From positions 7,227,001 to 7,291,000 of the forward strand of contig NZ_CP068985.1 of assembly GCF_019397265.1 (NCBI RefSeq): a stretch of DNA of 64,000 bases, written 5' to 3'. Source of the stretch: Nonomuraea coxensis DSM 45129 (lineage in GTDB: Bacteria > Actinomycetota > Actinomycetes > Streptosporangiales > Streptosporangiaceae). Of this stretch, positions 32,077 to 40,789 are shown piece by piece; the stretch's first letter is position 1, and every line of letters begins with the position of its first letter. The position numbers were made by a program, and so were the translations under genes. Below the pieces are notes generated by a model, which saw nothing but the letters and a program-made list of their open reading frames with translations, was not told the DNA's origin and did not search any database.

Positions 32077-33549
32077 GTGACGGCTGGAACCGACCTCGCG
32101 CCCGACGGCGCCGCTCCCCCCGCACGGCGGCGGGCCTGGAGGGTTTCGCTCAGCGGCCACCGGCTGCGAGTGGGCGTGATGACGCTGCTCGCGGCGGTGG
32201 CCTACGCCGTGCTCGGGCTGGTGAAGCTGGCCTCCTTCCGCGCCACCACGTTCGACCTGGTGATCGTGGACCAGGCCGTGCGCAACTATGCGGCGTTCCG
32301 GCCTCCGTACATCCCCGTGCTCGGCATGTTCCACGGGCGCGGGATGGACTACGTCCAGCTCGCCGACCACTTCTCGCCGATCTACGCGCTGCTCGCGCCC
32401 CTCTACTGGATCCACGACGGGCCCGGCACGCTGATCGTGGCGCAGGCGGCGCTGTTCGCCGCGGCCGTGCCGTTCCTGTGGAACTACACCAGGCGGGTGC
32501 TCGGGGTCGCGCCCGCCTACCTGGTGGCGGCGGCGTACGCGCTGTCGTGGCCGGTCGCGCAGGCCGTCGCGTTCGACGCGCACGAGGTCATGTTCGTCCC
32601 CGTGCTCACCGCGATCATGATCGAGCGCTACCACGCGGGCAGGGAGCGGACGGCCTTCCTCGCGATGCTCGCCCTCCTCCTGGTCAAGGAGGACATGGGG
32701 CTCATGATCGCCGGGGTCGGGCTGTGCCTGTTCGTCATGGGCGAGCGGTGGCGGGGGACGCTGTGCGCCACGTTCGGCCTCGGGGCCGTGCTGCTCATCC
32801 GCGGGCTGGTGACCTCGGTCTTCGGCGGCAGCTCGCAGGACTTCTGGGCCTACGGGCACCTCGGCCCCGACATCCCCGGCGCGCTCGCCGGCATCGCGCG
32901 CGACCCGCTGGCCGCCCTGCTGCTGCCGTTCAGCGAGGAGGCCAAGGTCGACACGCTGTTCCTGCTGACCTGGCCCACCCTGATGCTCTGCCTGCTGTCG
33001 CCGCTGTCGCTGGCGGCGCTGCCGCACGTGCTGGAACGCATGCTGTCGGACCGCCCCCAGTGGTGGCAGGCCGACTTCCAGTACAGCGCGTTCACCGTGA
33101 TCATCATCATCTGCGCGGGCGTGGACGGGCTGTCACGGCTGCTGCGCCGGCTCGAACGCTCCGACGACGCCACGGTCAAGCTGCTCTGGTCGGCCGCCGC
33201 CTGCGTGGTCGCGCTCACGCTGGTGCCCAGGTTCGCCCTCGACCAGCTCTACCATCCGTCCTTCTACAAGGAGCCCAAGGCGGCCGCCGCCGCCGAGGCG
33301 GTGAGCAAGATCCCCGACGGCGTGGTCGTCGAGGCGCCCAACTCGGTCGGGCCGGCGCTCACCGGCCGCACCACCGTGCTGCTGTGGGGGCCCACCTCAC
33401 ACAACGCGCCCTGGGTGGTCGCCGACACCGCCCGCTGGGAGTTCCCCTTCGGCTCGTTCGACCAGCAGGTCGCCAAGGTCGGCGAGCTGCAGGCCCAGGG
33501 CTACGTGATCGTCTTCGAACGCGACGGCTACGTGGTGCTGCGCCGCTGA
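32077..33549 (+). CDS. DUF2079 multispan membrane protein
   Basis: 490 residues with about ten helices. DUF2079 features: FDLVIVDQAVRNY near residue 52, ADHFSPIYALLAPLYW near 90, FDAHEVMFVP near 168 and LVKEDMGL near 205; the C-terminus is a soluble domain. The family is related to GT-C membrane glycosyltransferases. The GTG at 32077 follows TAGTCT (32063-32068) by eight bases with no ribosome site, so it is probably leaderless. The 3' end overlaps the convergent GT4 gene by 22 bases. Confidence 0.88.
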   Translation: MTAGTDLAPDGAAPPARRRAWRVSLSGHRLRVGVMTLLAAVAYAVLGLVKLASFRATTFDLVIVDQAVRNYAAFRPPYIPVLGMFHGRGMDYVQLADHFSPIYALLAPLYWIHDGPGTLIVAQAALFAAAVPFLWNYTRRVLGVAPAYLVAAAYALSWPVAQAVAFDAHEVMFVPVLTAIMIERYHAGRERTAFLAMLALLLVKEDMGLMIAGVGLCLFVMGERWRGTLCATFGLGAVLLIRGLVTSVFGGSSQDFWAYGHLGPDIPGALAGIARDPLAALLLPFSEEAKVDTLFLLTWPTLMLCLLSPLSLAALPHVLERMLSDRPQWWQADFQYSAFTVIIIICAGVDGLSRLLRRLERSDDATVKLLWSAAACVVALTLVPRFALDQLYHPSFYKEPKAAAAAEAVSKIPDGVVVEAPNSVGPALTGRTTVLLWGPTSHNAPWVVADTARWEFPFGSFDQQVAKVGELQAQGYVIVFERDGYVVLRR

Positions 33550-34640
33550 TCGCGGGCCCGCTCGTACGCGGACTCGAACCCCTCCAGCACCGCCGGCCAC
33601 GACCCCGCCGAGGGCGGCGTCGCCCGGTTGTGCGCCGCGATCGCCTCGCGCAGCCCGGCGTCGGCGCACAGCCGCGCCACCGCCCGCGCGAGGTCCCCGA
33701 GACTGCGCCCGAGCAGCCCCTCGACGCCGTCGGCGACGAAGTCGGCCACCCCGCTCTGCGCCCTGGCCACCACCGGCACCCCCGCCGCCCGCGCTTCCAG
33801 CGCCGCGATGCCGAACGACTCGCGCGGCGCGGGCGCCACGAAGACGTCGGCCGACTCCAGGACCTTCGCGATCTGCTCCCGCGAGTAGCGGCCGGGCAGC
33901 GACACCCAGCCGGCCATGCCGTGCCGGGCCAGGAAACGCTCCATCTGCCCCCTGGCGGGACCGTCGCCGACGATCGTGGCCCGCATGGGGACCGCGGCGG
34001 GCACCCGGGCCCTGGCCGCCTGGAGCAGCTTCAGCAGGCGTACGGGCTGCTTGCGCGGCGCCAGCCGGCCGACCGCGACGACGTGCACCTCCTCACGCCG
34101 CTGCGGCGTGCCAGGCGGAGGCGCCCAGCCCGACAGGTCGAGGCCGTTGGAGACCACCCTGACCGGCACCCGGGGCCCGGCGACCGCGCGGATCGGCGCC
34201 GCCGCCGCCGTGCTCACGGTGGTGGCGACCAGCCCCCACCGCTGCCAGCCGTACGCCGCCCGCAGCAGCCGGTAGAGCAGCCGGGTCAGCGGGTCCCACA
34301 TGCTGTGGACGGTCACCACGCACGGCGCCCCGGCCCGCGCCGCGGCCCGCACGCCCATCCACGCGAACGGCGAGACCGCCCCGGTGTGCACGTGCACCAC
34401 GTCGGGCCGCCCGTCGGCGATCCACCGCGTGAGCCGGCCGACGCCGCGCGGGTGGACCGGCAGGTCGAAGGGCATCCTGGCGACGATCCTGCGCACGCCC
34501 TCCAGCGGCTCGCCCCTGGTCGCCGTGGCCACCGTCACCTCGTGCCCGGCCGCGCGCTGCACGCGGACGAGATCGGCCACCTGGACCTCGATCCCCCCGA
34601 GTCGCGGCAGGTAACAGTCGCTCACGTGAAAGATCCGCAC
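33528..34640 (-). CDS. Family 4 glycosyltransferase
   Basis: 370 residues, GT-B fold. N-terminal HVSDCYLPRLGGIEVQV, a linker at VSNGLDLSGW, donor site VVAVGRLAPRKQPVRLL near 210, and the E-x7-E region APRESFGIAALEARAAGVPVV near 288. Uses a nucleotide sugar, probably to extend a lipid- or phosphosugar-linked acceptor; the acceptor is unknown. GTG start, with the -10 seven bases upstream, so leaderless. Divergent from the PIG-L gene, only 23 bases away. Confidence 0.9.
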   Translation of the reverse strand: MRIFHVSDCYLPRLGGIEVQVADLVRVQRAAGHEVTVATATRGEPLEGVRRIVARMPFDLPVHPRGVGRLTRWIADGRPDVVHVHTGAVSPFAWMGVRAAARAGAPCVVTVHSMWDPLTRLLYRLLRAAYGWQRWGLVATTVSTAAAAPIRAVAGPRVPVRVVSNGLDLSGWAPPPGTPQRREEVHVVAVGRLAPRKQPVRLLKLLQAARARVPAAVPMRATIVGDGPARGQMERFLARHGMAGWVSLPGRYSREQIAKVLESADVFVAPAPRESFGIAALEARAAGVPVVARAQSGVADFVADGVEGLLGRSLGDLARAVARLCADAGLREAIAAHNRATPPSAGSWPAVLEGFESAYERARDQRRSTT

Positions 34641-34644
34641 CCCT

Positions 34645-34660
34645 CCCAGACTAATCTGGG
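34645..34660. promoter_or_regulatory. Palindromic bidirectional core promoter for GT4 and PIG-L genes
   Basis: CCCAGA, CTAA, TCTGGG. Rightward -10 TAATCT (34652-34657) ends six bases before the GTG at 34664; leftward -10 TAGTCT (34653-34648) ends seven bases before the GTG at 34640. Both genes would be leaderless and their -10 boxes overlap by two bases, so only one polymerase could sit there at a time. Confidence 0.6.
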
Positions 34661-34663
34661 CGT

Positions 34664-35482
34664 GTGCCTCCACGTACCGCTGTGTTCTTCCATGCCCACC
34701 CCGACGACGAGGCCCTGCTGACGGCGGGCACCATGGCGATGCTCGCGGCCGAGGGGCACCGCGTGGTGCTGGTCACCGCCACCGCGGGCGAGCGCGGCCT
34801 GGCCGACATGGCGCCCGGCGAGGCGCTGGGCGAGACCAGGCTGAAGGAGCTCTACCAGTCGGCCGCCGTGCTCGGCTGCGCCCGCGTCGAGTGCCTCGGC
34901 TACGGCGACTCGGGCCTCAGCCCCAAGGGCGGCAGCGCCGAGGAGCGGCCGGACAACGCGTTCATGGACGCCGACATCGAGGAGGCGGCCAAGGCGCTGG
35001 CCGCGATCCTCCAGGAGGAGCGGGCCGACCTGCTCGCGATCTACGACCCGGCCGGCGGCTACGGCCATCCCGACCACGTGCAGGTGCACCGGGTGGGCAG
35101 GCGGGCCGCCGAGATCGCCGGCACCGGGATCGTCCTGGAGGCGACGGTCAACCGCGACCCGCTGGTCCGGCTGCTCAGGCTCGCGACCCGGTTCTACCGG
35201 TTCCCGCCCGAGTTCGACGTGCGTACCTTCGAGAGCGCGTACTCACCGGGCGAGGCCATCACCCACCGGGTCAACGTCCGCCGCTACGCCCGCCGGAAAC
35301 GCGCCGCGATGTCGGCCCACGTCTCCCAGGCGAGCGGCGGCGACAGCGACCGCACGCTCGCCGTCATGCTGAAGGTCCCCGGCCCGCTCTACCGCCTGGT
35401 CTTCGGCACCGAGTGGTACGTCCGCCGCGACCTCCCGCCGGGCGCCCGCCTGCGTCATCCTTTCGAGCGGTGGCCCGAGTAG
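34664..35482 (+). CDS. PIG-L-family deacetylase
   Basis: 272 residues. Zinc ligands are in FFHAHPDDEALLTAG (residues 8-22) and YGHPDHVQVHRVG near 130. Members remove acetyl from GlcNAc-containing substrates (for example in mycothiol or GPI pathways). The C-terminal 80 residues are basic and divergent from MshB. GTG start, leaderless. Divergent from a GT4 gene, suggesting that both act on one glycoconjugate. Confidence 0.9.
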   Translation: MPPRTAVFFHAHPDDEALLTAGTMAMLAAEGHRVVLVTATAGERGLADMAPGEALGETRLKELYQSAAVLGCARVECLGYGDSGLSPKGGSAEERPDNAFMDADIEEAAKALAAILQEERADLLAIYDPAGGYGHPDHVQVHRVGRRAAEIAGTGIVLEATVNRDPLVRLLRLATRFYRFPPEFDVRTFESAYSPGEAITHRVNVRRYARRKRAAMSAHVSQASGGDSDRTLAVMLKVPGPLYRLVFGTEWYVRRDLPPGARLRHPFERWPE

Positions 35483-35531
35483 TCCCTTGGGGGGACGATC
35501 GGCCGCCCGCGAGGGGGCAGACTGGGTGCCG

Positions 35532-36593
35532 ATGAAGAACAAGTGGCTGCAGATCGTCCTTTCCGTGCTCTCGCTCGGGCTGGCGGTGCTGCTCGTGATC
35601 TACCTGCCGCAGATCGTGCGGGCGCTCACGGGCAAGCCCGTGTCGTGGGCCGAGATCGGCGCGGTGTTCGGCGCGCTCGGGCTCGGCGAGATCGCCCTGA
35701 TGACGGCGCTGTGGCTGCTCAGCCTGCTGGCCTACACGTTCGTGCTGACCAACTCGCTGCCCGGGCTGAACAACCTCCAGGGCCTCACGCTCAACGCGGC
35801 CGGCAGCGCGGTCAGCAACCTGCTGCCCTTCGGCGGCGCGGTCGGCGTGGCGCTGTCGTTCGCGATGACGAGGGGCTGGGGCTTCGGCAACCGGGCGATC
35901 GTGGTCATGACGCTGGTCAGCGGCATCTGGAACACGTTGTTCCGGTTCATCCTGCCGGCCGTCGGGATCATCGCGCTGCTCGTGGCGGGCGAGGCGCCCA
36001 ACGCGACGGTGGCCAACGCCGGCTGGACCGGCGCGCTCGCCATCCTGGCGCTGTGCGCGGCCGTGGCCGCCGCGCTCTACTGGGACCGCGCCGCCGACCT
36101 GCTCGGCCGCGCCCTCGACCGGATCACCGGGCTGCTGCGGCTGCGGGTCAGGGCCGGCGAGCACTTCCACAAGCTGCGGGCCGACACCGCCGAGATCGTC
36201 CGCACCCGCTCGGTCGGTCTGTCGCTCGGCATGGTCTTCTTCCTCGGCTTCCAGTGGGCGATCATGGCCGCCTGCATGTGGGCCACCGGCGCCTGGCCGG
36301 GCCTCGCCCAGTCGATCGCGGTCTTCGCGCTGTCGCGGGTGCTCACCAGCGCGCTGGTCACGCCCAGCGGGGCCGGGATCATGGAGAGCGGCGTGGTGTT
36401 CCTGCTCACCGCCGCCTTCCACGTGCCGGCCGCTCCCGCCACCGCGACCGCACTGCTTTTCGGCTTCTGGACTTACACTATCGAGATCCCGTTCGGTGGC
36501 CTGGCCCTGGGCGCGTGGGCGCTGCTGCGCAGGCGCGGCGGCCGGGGCACCGGCGCGGAGTCCCCGTCGGCGATCTCGAAGGCCCCCCAGTGA
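35532..36593 (+). CDS. Lysylphosphatidylglycerol synthase transmembrane / flippase-like membrane protein
   Basis: 353 residues, about nine helices. UPF0104/LPG-synthase TM pattern: an N-terminal helix IVLSVLSLGLAVLLVIYL, LNAAGSAVSNLLPFGGAVG near residues 90-108, and SRVLTSALVTPSGAGIMESG near 265. Such proteins move lipids or polyprenyl glycans across the membrane. An in-frame GTG two codons upstream is an alternative start. Same direction as PIG-L after a 49-base gap. Confidence 0.82.
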   Translation: MKNKWLQIVLSVLSLGLAVLLVIYLPQIVRALTGKPVSWAEIGAVFGALGLGEIALMTALWLLSLLAYTFVLTNSLPGLNNLQGLTLNAAGSAVSNLLPFGGAVGVALSFAMTRGWGFGNRAIVVMTLVSGIWNTLFRFILPAVGIIALLVAGEAPNATVANAGWTGALAILALCAAVAAALYWDRAADLLGRALDRITGLLRLRVRAGEHFHKLRADTAEIVRTRSVGLSLGMVFFLGFQWAIMAACMWATGAWPGLAQSIAVFALSRVLTSALVTPSGAGIMESGVVFLLTAAFHVPAAPATATALLFGFWTYTIEIPFGGLALGAWALLRRRGGRGTGAESPSAISKAPQ

Positions 36594-36616
36594 CAATCCC
36601 AAACCCCTCAAAGACC

Positions 36617-36646
36617 TTGTGCGCGATTCGTAGGCCCGCATAGCGT
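36617..36646 (+). promoter_or_regulatory. Candidate promoter of the AfsR-like gene
   Basis: TTGTGC, 18 bases, TAGCGT, ending ten bases before the ATG at 36657. No clear ribosome-binding site precedes the ATG, so the message may be nearly leaderless. Confidence 0.4.
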
Positions 36647-36656
36647 GGCGGCTGAC

Positions 36657-39600
36657 ATGGTGGCGTTCCGAGTTCTGGGGCCAGTCGAGGCGTACGACCA
36701 CGACGACGAGCTCGACCTGGGCGGGTTGCGGCAGCGAGCCGTCCTCGCCCGACTCCTCGTGGCCAGGGGTCAGGTCGTCCCGGTTGACACTCTTCTTTAC
36801 GATCTGTGGGACGACGACGCGGCCAAGGGCGCGCAGTCGGGCCTTCAGGTCTACATCTCGCGCCTGCGCCGGGTGCTCGAACCAGGCCGCCCGCGCGGCG
36901 GCCCCAACCGCCTGCTGGTGACCGTCGCCTCCGGCTATGCCCTGCGGGTGGCCTCCGACCAGGTCGACGCGCTCCGGTTCGAGCAGCTCGTCCGGGCGGC
37001 GGGCGAGCACCTGGAGGAGGGCGACCCCCAGTCGGCGCGCGGCCGCCTGGAGAAGGCGCTCGGGCTGTGGCGCGGCACCCCCTACTCCGACTTCGCCGAC
37101 CAGCAGTGGGCCGAGGCCGAGGTCAACCGGCTCACCGAGCTGCGGCTGGTGGCCCGCGAGCGGCACTCCGACACCGGGCTGCGCCTCGGCCTGCACGCCG
37201 AGACCGTGCCCGACCTGGAGGCGCTGACCACCGAGCATCCGCTGCGCGAGGAGGGCTGGCGGCTGCTGGCGCTCGGCCTCTACCGCTGCGGCCGGCAGGG
37301 CGACGCGCTGGCGGCCCTGCGCCGCGCCAGGAACATGCTGGCCGACGAGCTCGGCATCGACCCCGGCCCCGCGCTGCGCAAGCTGGAGTCCGACATCCTC
37401 GCCCAGTCGCCCGAGCTGGACCTGGCGCTCCCTGCGCGGCCCGCGCGCCCGGCCCCGGCGGCCGGCGACACCTGGCCGCCCCGCCCGGCCGCCGCGGTCG
37501 AGCCGCCGCCGCTCGACCCCGAGCCGTTCGTCGGCCGCGAGGCCGAGCTCGCCCGGCTCACCACGGCGGCCTCCCGCACCGGCCGTTTCCAGGTGGCGGT
37601 GGTCACCGGCGTGGCGGGCGCGGGCAAGACCACGCTGCTGCGCCGCCTGGAGGGCCAGCTCGGCGGCGACGGCTGGATCACCGCCTCCGGCGCCTGCCCC
37701 GACTCCAGCGCCACCCCGCCCGGCTGGGCCTGGGTGGAGATCCTGCGCGCGCTCGTCGGCCTGACCGGCGCCGGCGAGTACGCCCAGCTCCTCGCCCCGC
37801 TGCTGGACGACGCCGCCCCCGACCCCGACGAGGACGAGGTCTCCGGCGGCTTCCGCCTGCACCGCGCGGTCGGCGGCTACCTCGCGGGGGTGGCCAAGCG
37901 CGCGCCGGTGCTGCTGACGCTGGAAGACCTCCACTGGGCCGACGACCAGACGCTCGCGCTGCTGCGCGCGCTGCCCAGCCTGCTGGCCACCAGCCGGGTG
38001 CTGCTGGTGGTGACGTGCAGGGAGAGCGAGCTGGACGACGCCCAGTCCGACGTGCTGGCCTCGCTGGCCCGGCTGGGCCCGGTCCGCGTCGGCCTCTCCG
38101 GGCTCGACCCGAAGGCCGTGGCCGAGCTGGTCCGGGCGACCTGCGTCCGCGAGATCGACGAGGACGCGGTCGAGTCGATCGTCGAGCGCACGGCCGGCAA
38201 CCCGTTCTTCGTGCGCGAGACCGTGCGCCTGCTCGACTCCGAGGGTGCGGCCGACCGGGCCAGCGCCACCGAGGTGCTGTCGCAGGTGCCCTCAGGCGTC
38301 CGCGACGTGCTGCGGCGGCGCATCTCGCGGCTGCCGTCCGGCGCCCAGCAGATCCTGCTGCAGGCCGCGGTGATCGGCCGCGACGTCGACCTCGACGTGC
38401 TGATCGCGGTCGCGGGCGACGAGGACGCCGTGATCGAGGCCGTCGAGGCCGCGCTGCTCGCCGGGCTGGTCACCGAGCCGGGCCCCGGGCTGCTGCGCTT
38501 CGACCACGACCTGGTGCGCGACACGATCTACTCCGACGCTTCCCGCCTGCGCCGCGCCCGGCTGCACGCGGCCGTGGCGGCGGTCATCGAGCAGCGCACG
38601 TCCTCCGACGTGGCCGCGCTCGCCCACCACTACTTCCTGGCCGACGCGGCCGAGAAGGCGGTGCGCTACGCGGGCCTCGCCGCCGAGCAGGCCGAGCGGC
38701 GCTTCGCCCACCGCGAGGCCGCCTCGCTGTGGGAGCAGGCGATCGCCGCGTTCGACCGTTCCCGGGGCGACGAGCAGACCGAGCAGCCCGAGCGGGCCAA
38801 GGAGCGGCTGCGGCTGATGCTGCGCCAGATCAGGGCGCTCGCGGTGTGCGGCGACATGACGGCCGCGCGGCTGCTGCGCCGCCAGGCCATGGACGCCGCG
38901 CTGCCGCTCGGCGACCTGGAGCTCACCGCCAAGGTCGCGGCCTCGCTGGCCGTGCCGCACAAGGGCATGGCCCGCGACTTCACCCGCACCGCGTGGGAGA
39001 TCGTGGACGTCACCGAGCGGGCGCTCGTCGAGCTGCCCGCCGGCGAGCAGCGGCTGCGGGCGAGCCTGCTGACGACGCTGGCCCTGGAGCTGGAGGGCTC
39101 CTCCTCTCCCGAACGCGGGCGGGAGGCGTCGCTGCAGGCGCTGGAGCTGGCCAGGGAGAGCGGCGACCCGACGCTGATCGCGGCGGCGCTGAGCGGGCGG
39201 CTGCGGCAGTCGTACGACATCCCGGCCGTCGACGCGCGCGAGAGCATCGGCAGGGAGCTGCTGGAGGTGGCGCAGCGCTCCGGGCAGATGGCCACGCAGG
39301 CGCTGGCCCACCTGGTGCTGCTGGAGTGCGCGGCGGCGCGGGGCGAGTTCGCCGCCGCCGACACGCACGCCGCCGCCGCCGACCAGCTCGCCAGGCAGTA
39401 CGACCTGTCCGCCCCGGCCGCGGTGGTCGTCTGGTACCGCGGCATGCGGTTCATGATCACCGGCGACTACGCGGGCGCCGAGCGGGCCTACCGCGACGCG
39501 GCCAGGATGACCCACCGGGCGGGCATGCTGGAGGGCCGCCAGGACCTCCCGCTGATCACCACGTTCTGCCTGCACCTGGTCGACGGCCGGGCGGCCGAGA

Positions 39601-40028
39601 TGGTCGACCTGCTGGCCGACGCCCACCACCGGGGCGCGAAGTGGACGCTCGACGCCTACGCGCTCGCGCTGGCCTCCGCCGGGCACGTCCCCGACGCCAA
39701 GGCCGTCGCCTCCGTCCGCCCGCCGGTGCGCCCCGACTTCCTGTACGAGCTGGCGATGACCTGGCGGGCCCTCGCCGGCATGCTGCTCGACGACCGGGAG
39801 CGGATGGTCGACTGCTACGACAAGCTCAAGCCGTTCGCCGACCGGGTGGCGGGCGCGGGCACCGGCGTGGTCGCGCTGTGGCCGGTGGCGCTGACCCTCG
39901 GCGACCTGGCGGTCCGTCTCGGCCAGCCCGACGCGGCCCGCGAGCACTACGAGAAGGCCCTGGAGGTCGCCGAGCGGATCGGCGTGCCGCGCTGGGTGGA
40001 GGCGGCGCGGCGCTCGGTCAGCAGCTGA
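36657..40028 (+). CDS. AfsR/SARP-type transcriptional regulator with BTAD and AAA ATPase
   Basis: 1123 residues. The OmpR-type DNA-binding domain is at about 1-95 (VAFRVLGPVEAYD through LQVYISRLRRVLEP), the bacterial transcriptional activator domain at about 100-245, then a NB-ARC/AAA-type ATPase with GVAGAGKTTLL near 317-327 and VLLTLEDLHWADD as Walker B. The last 450 residues are helical, TPR-like. This is the layout of large LuxR/AfsR-like (LAL/SARP) regulators of secondary metabolism, but no biosynthetic cluster is visible here. The 3' end overlaps the convergent secreted-protein gene by 11 bases. Confidence 0.93.
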   Translation: MVAFRVLGPVEAYDHDDELDLGGLRQRAVLARLLVARGQVVPVDTLLYDLWDDDAAKGAQSGLQVYISRLRRVLEPGRPRGGPNRLLVTVASGYALRVASDQVDALRFEQLVRAAGEHLEEGDPQSARGRLEKALGLWRGTPYSDFADQQWAEAEVNRLTELRLVARERHSDTGLRLGLHAETVPDLEALTTEHPLREEGWRLLALGLYRCGRQGDALAALRRARNMLADELGIDPGPALRKLESDILAQSPELDLALPARPARPAPAAGDTWPPRPAAAVEPPPLDPEPFVGREAELARLTTAASRTGRFQVAVVTGVAGAGKTTLLRRLEGQLGGDGWITASGACPDSSATPPGWAWVEILRALVGLTGAGEYAQLLAPLLDDAAPDPDEDEVSGGFRLHRAVGGYLAGVAKRAPVLLTLEDLHWADDQTLALLRALPSLLATSRVLLVVTCRESELDDAQSDVLASLARLGPVRVGLSGLDPKAVAELVRATCVREIDEDAVESIVERTAGNPFFVRETVRLLDSEGAADRASATEVLSQVPSGVRDVLRRRISRLPSGAQQILLQAAVIGRDVDLDVLIAVAGDEDAVIEAVEAALLAGLVTEPGPGLLRFDHDLVRDTIYSDASRLRRARLHAAVAAVIEQRTSSDVAALAHHYFLADAAEKAVRYAGLAAEQAERRFAHREAASLWEQAIAAFDRSRGDEQTEQPERAKERLRLMLRQIRALAVCGDMTAARLLRRQAMDAALPLGDLELTAKVAASLAVPHKGMARDFTRTAWEIVDVTERALVELPAGEQRLRASLLTTLALELEGSSSPERGREASLQALELARESGDPTLIAAALSGRLRQSYDIPAVDARESIGRELLEVAQRSGQMATQALAHLVLLECAAARGEFAAADTHAAAADQLARQYDLSAPAAVVVWYRGMRFMITGDYAGAERAYRDAARMTHRAGMLEGRQDLPLITTFCLHLVDGRAAEMVDLLADAHHRGAKWTLDAYALALASAGHVPDAKAVASVRPPVRPDFLYELAMTWRALAGMLLDDRERMVDCYDKLKPFADRVAGAGTGVVALWPVALTLGDLAVRLGQPDAAREHYEKALEVAERIGVPRWVEAARRSVSS

Positions 40029-40632
40029 CCAGGAAACGCTCGCTCCTGACGGGCGCGGCGCCCTCGGCCAGCACCTCGACGCGATACCAGCCGGGGTTGC
40101 CGGGGATCCGGGGGCGCCACTCGACCGCCCGCTCGCCGGCCGCGAAGCCGCCGTGCTCGGCCAGGTAGGTGCGCCAGGTGCCGGTGGCGGGGCTCCAGCG
40201 GGACAGCCGCCAGCGGTAGAGCACACCCTCGCCGGGGGCGGCCTCGGCGAGCAGGCTGCGGGCGACGTACGAGGGGGCGCAACCGGCGGCCGGGCTGTCT
40301 GCGGTGCTGCCGGTGGTGCCGCCGGTCGCGTCGGCCGCCGTGCTGCCGGTCAGGGCGGCGACGGTGACCGCGCCGGCGCGGGCGGACGTGGCAGACGTGG
40401 TGGACGTGGCCGACGTGGTGGACGCTTCGGCAGCGGTGACGGCGAGGGGGCGGGCGAGCGGCAGCTCGCGGGCCGACAGCATCACGGTCCGCTCCGGGGC
40501 GGCGGCCGAGCGGGCGTTGCCGTAGGCGGACAGGCCGACGTAGGCGCTGGTGAACGCCAGCGCGGCCACGAAGAGCCTGGCCGCGTTCGCGGTGCCGCCG
40601 GCCAGCGCGGCCCTGCTTCTCGTCGTCGACAT
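40018..40632 (-). CDS. Membrane-anchored or secreted protein with Ser/Thr linker
   Basis: 204 residues from the ATG at 40632, which follows AAGGGG; further upstream codons are open but lie beyond the site. A hydrophobic segment at about residues 18-38 is followed by a low-complexity STTSATSTTSATSA linker, then a folded C-terminal region of about 90 residues with Trp/Arg/Tyr (LYRWRLSRWSPATGTWRTYL), resembling a beta-sandwich. Two cysteines (GCAPS and the last residue) may pair. Unknown. Confidence 0.7.
   Translation of the reverse strand: MSTTRSRAALAGGTANAARLFVAALAFTSAYVGLSAYGNARSAAAPERTVMLSARELPLARPLAVTAAEASTTSATSTTSATSARAGAVTVAALTGSTAADATGGTTGSTADSPAAGCAPSYVARSLLAEAAPGEGVLYRWRLSRWSPATGTWRTYLAEHGGFAAGERAVEWRPRIPGNPGWYRVEVLAEGAAPVRSERFLVSC
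40385..40423. repeat. Nine-base tandem repeat in the Ser/Thr linker
   Basis: Four copies of a GACGTGGNN unit in the coding sequence of the secreted protein. It encodes the Ser/Thr/Ala linker on the minus strand and is prone to length change. Confidence 0.7.
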
Positions 40633-40756
40633 CGTCAACACCCCTTCTTGCTCACACCTAGAGTGGAGCGGGGCGGTTGAGCACCGCTTGTGCGCTGGTT
40701 GCACCTTTTGCGAGGCGCTTGCAGGGGCAGGTGTGGCACTCGGCTTGCCGCCCGAA

Positions 40757-40775
40757 TAAGGTTAGGGTTACCTAA
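40757..40775. promoter_or_regulatory. Iron box (DtxR/IdeR/DmdR1-type operator)
   Basis: The 19-mer TAAGGTTAGGGTTACCTAA matches the established consensus TTAGGTTAGSCTAACCTAA at 16 or more positions and has perfect GTTAGG/CCTAAC arms. TAAGGT at its left end could be the -10 of the rightward gene. It lies 15 bases before the DedA-like gene and 125 bases from the divergent secreted-protein gene. Confidence 0.7.
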
Positions 40776-40789
40776 CGCTTCGTTGAGGG

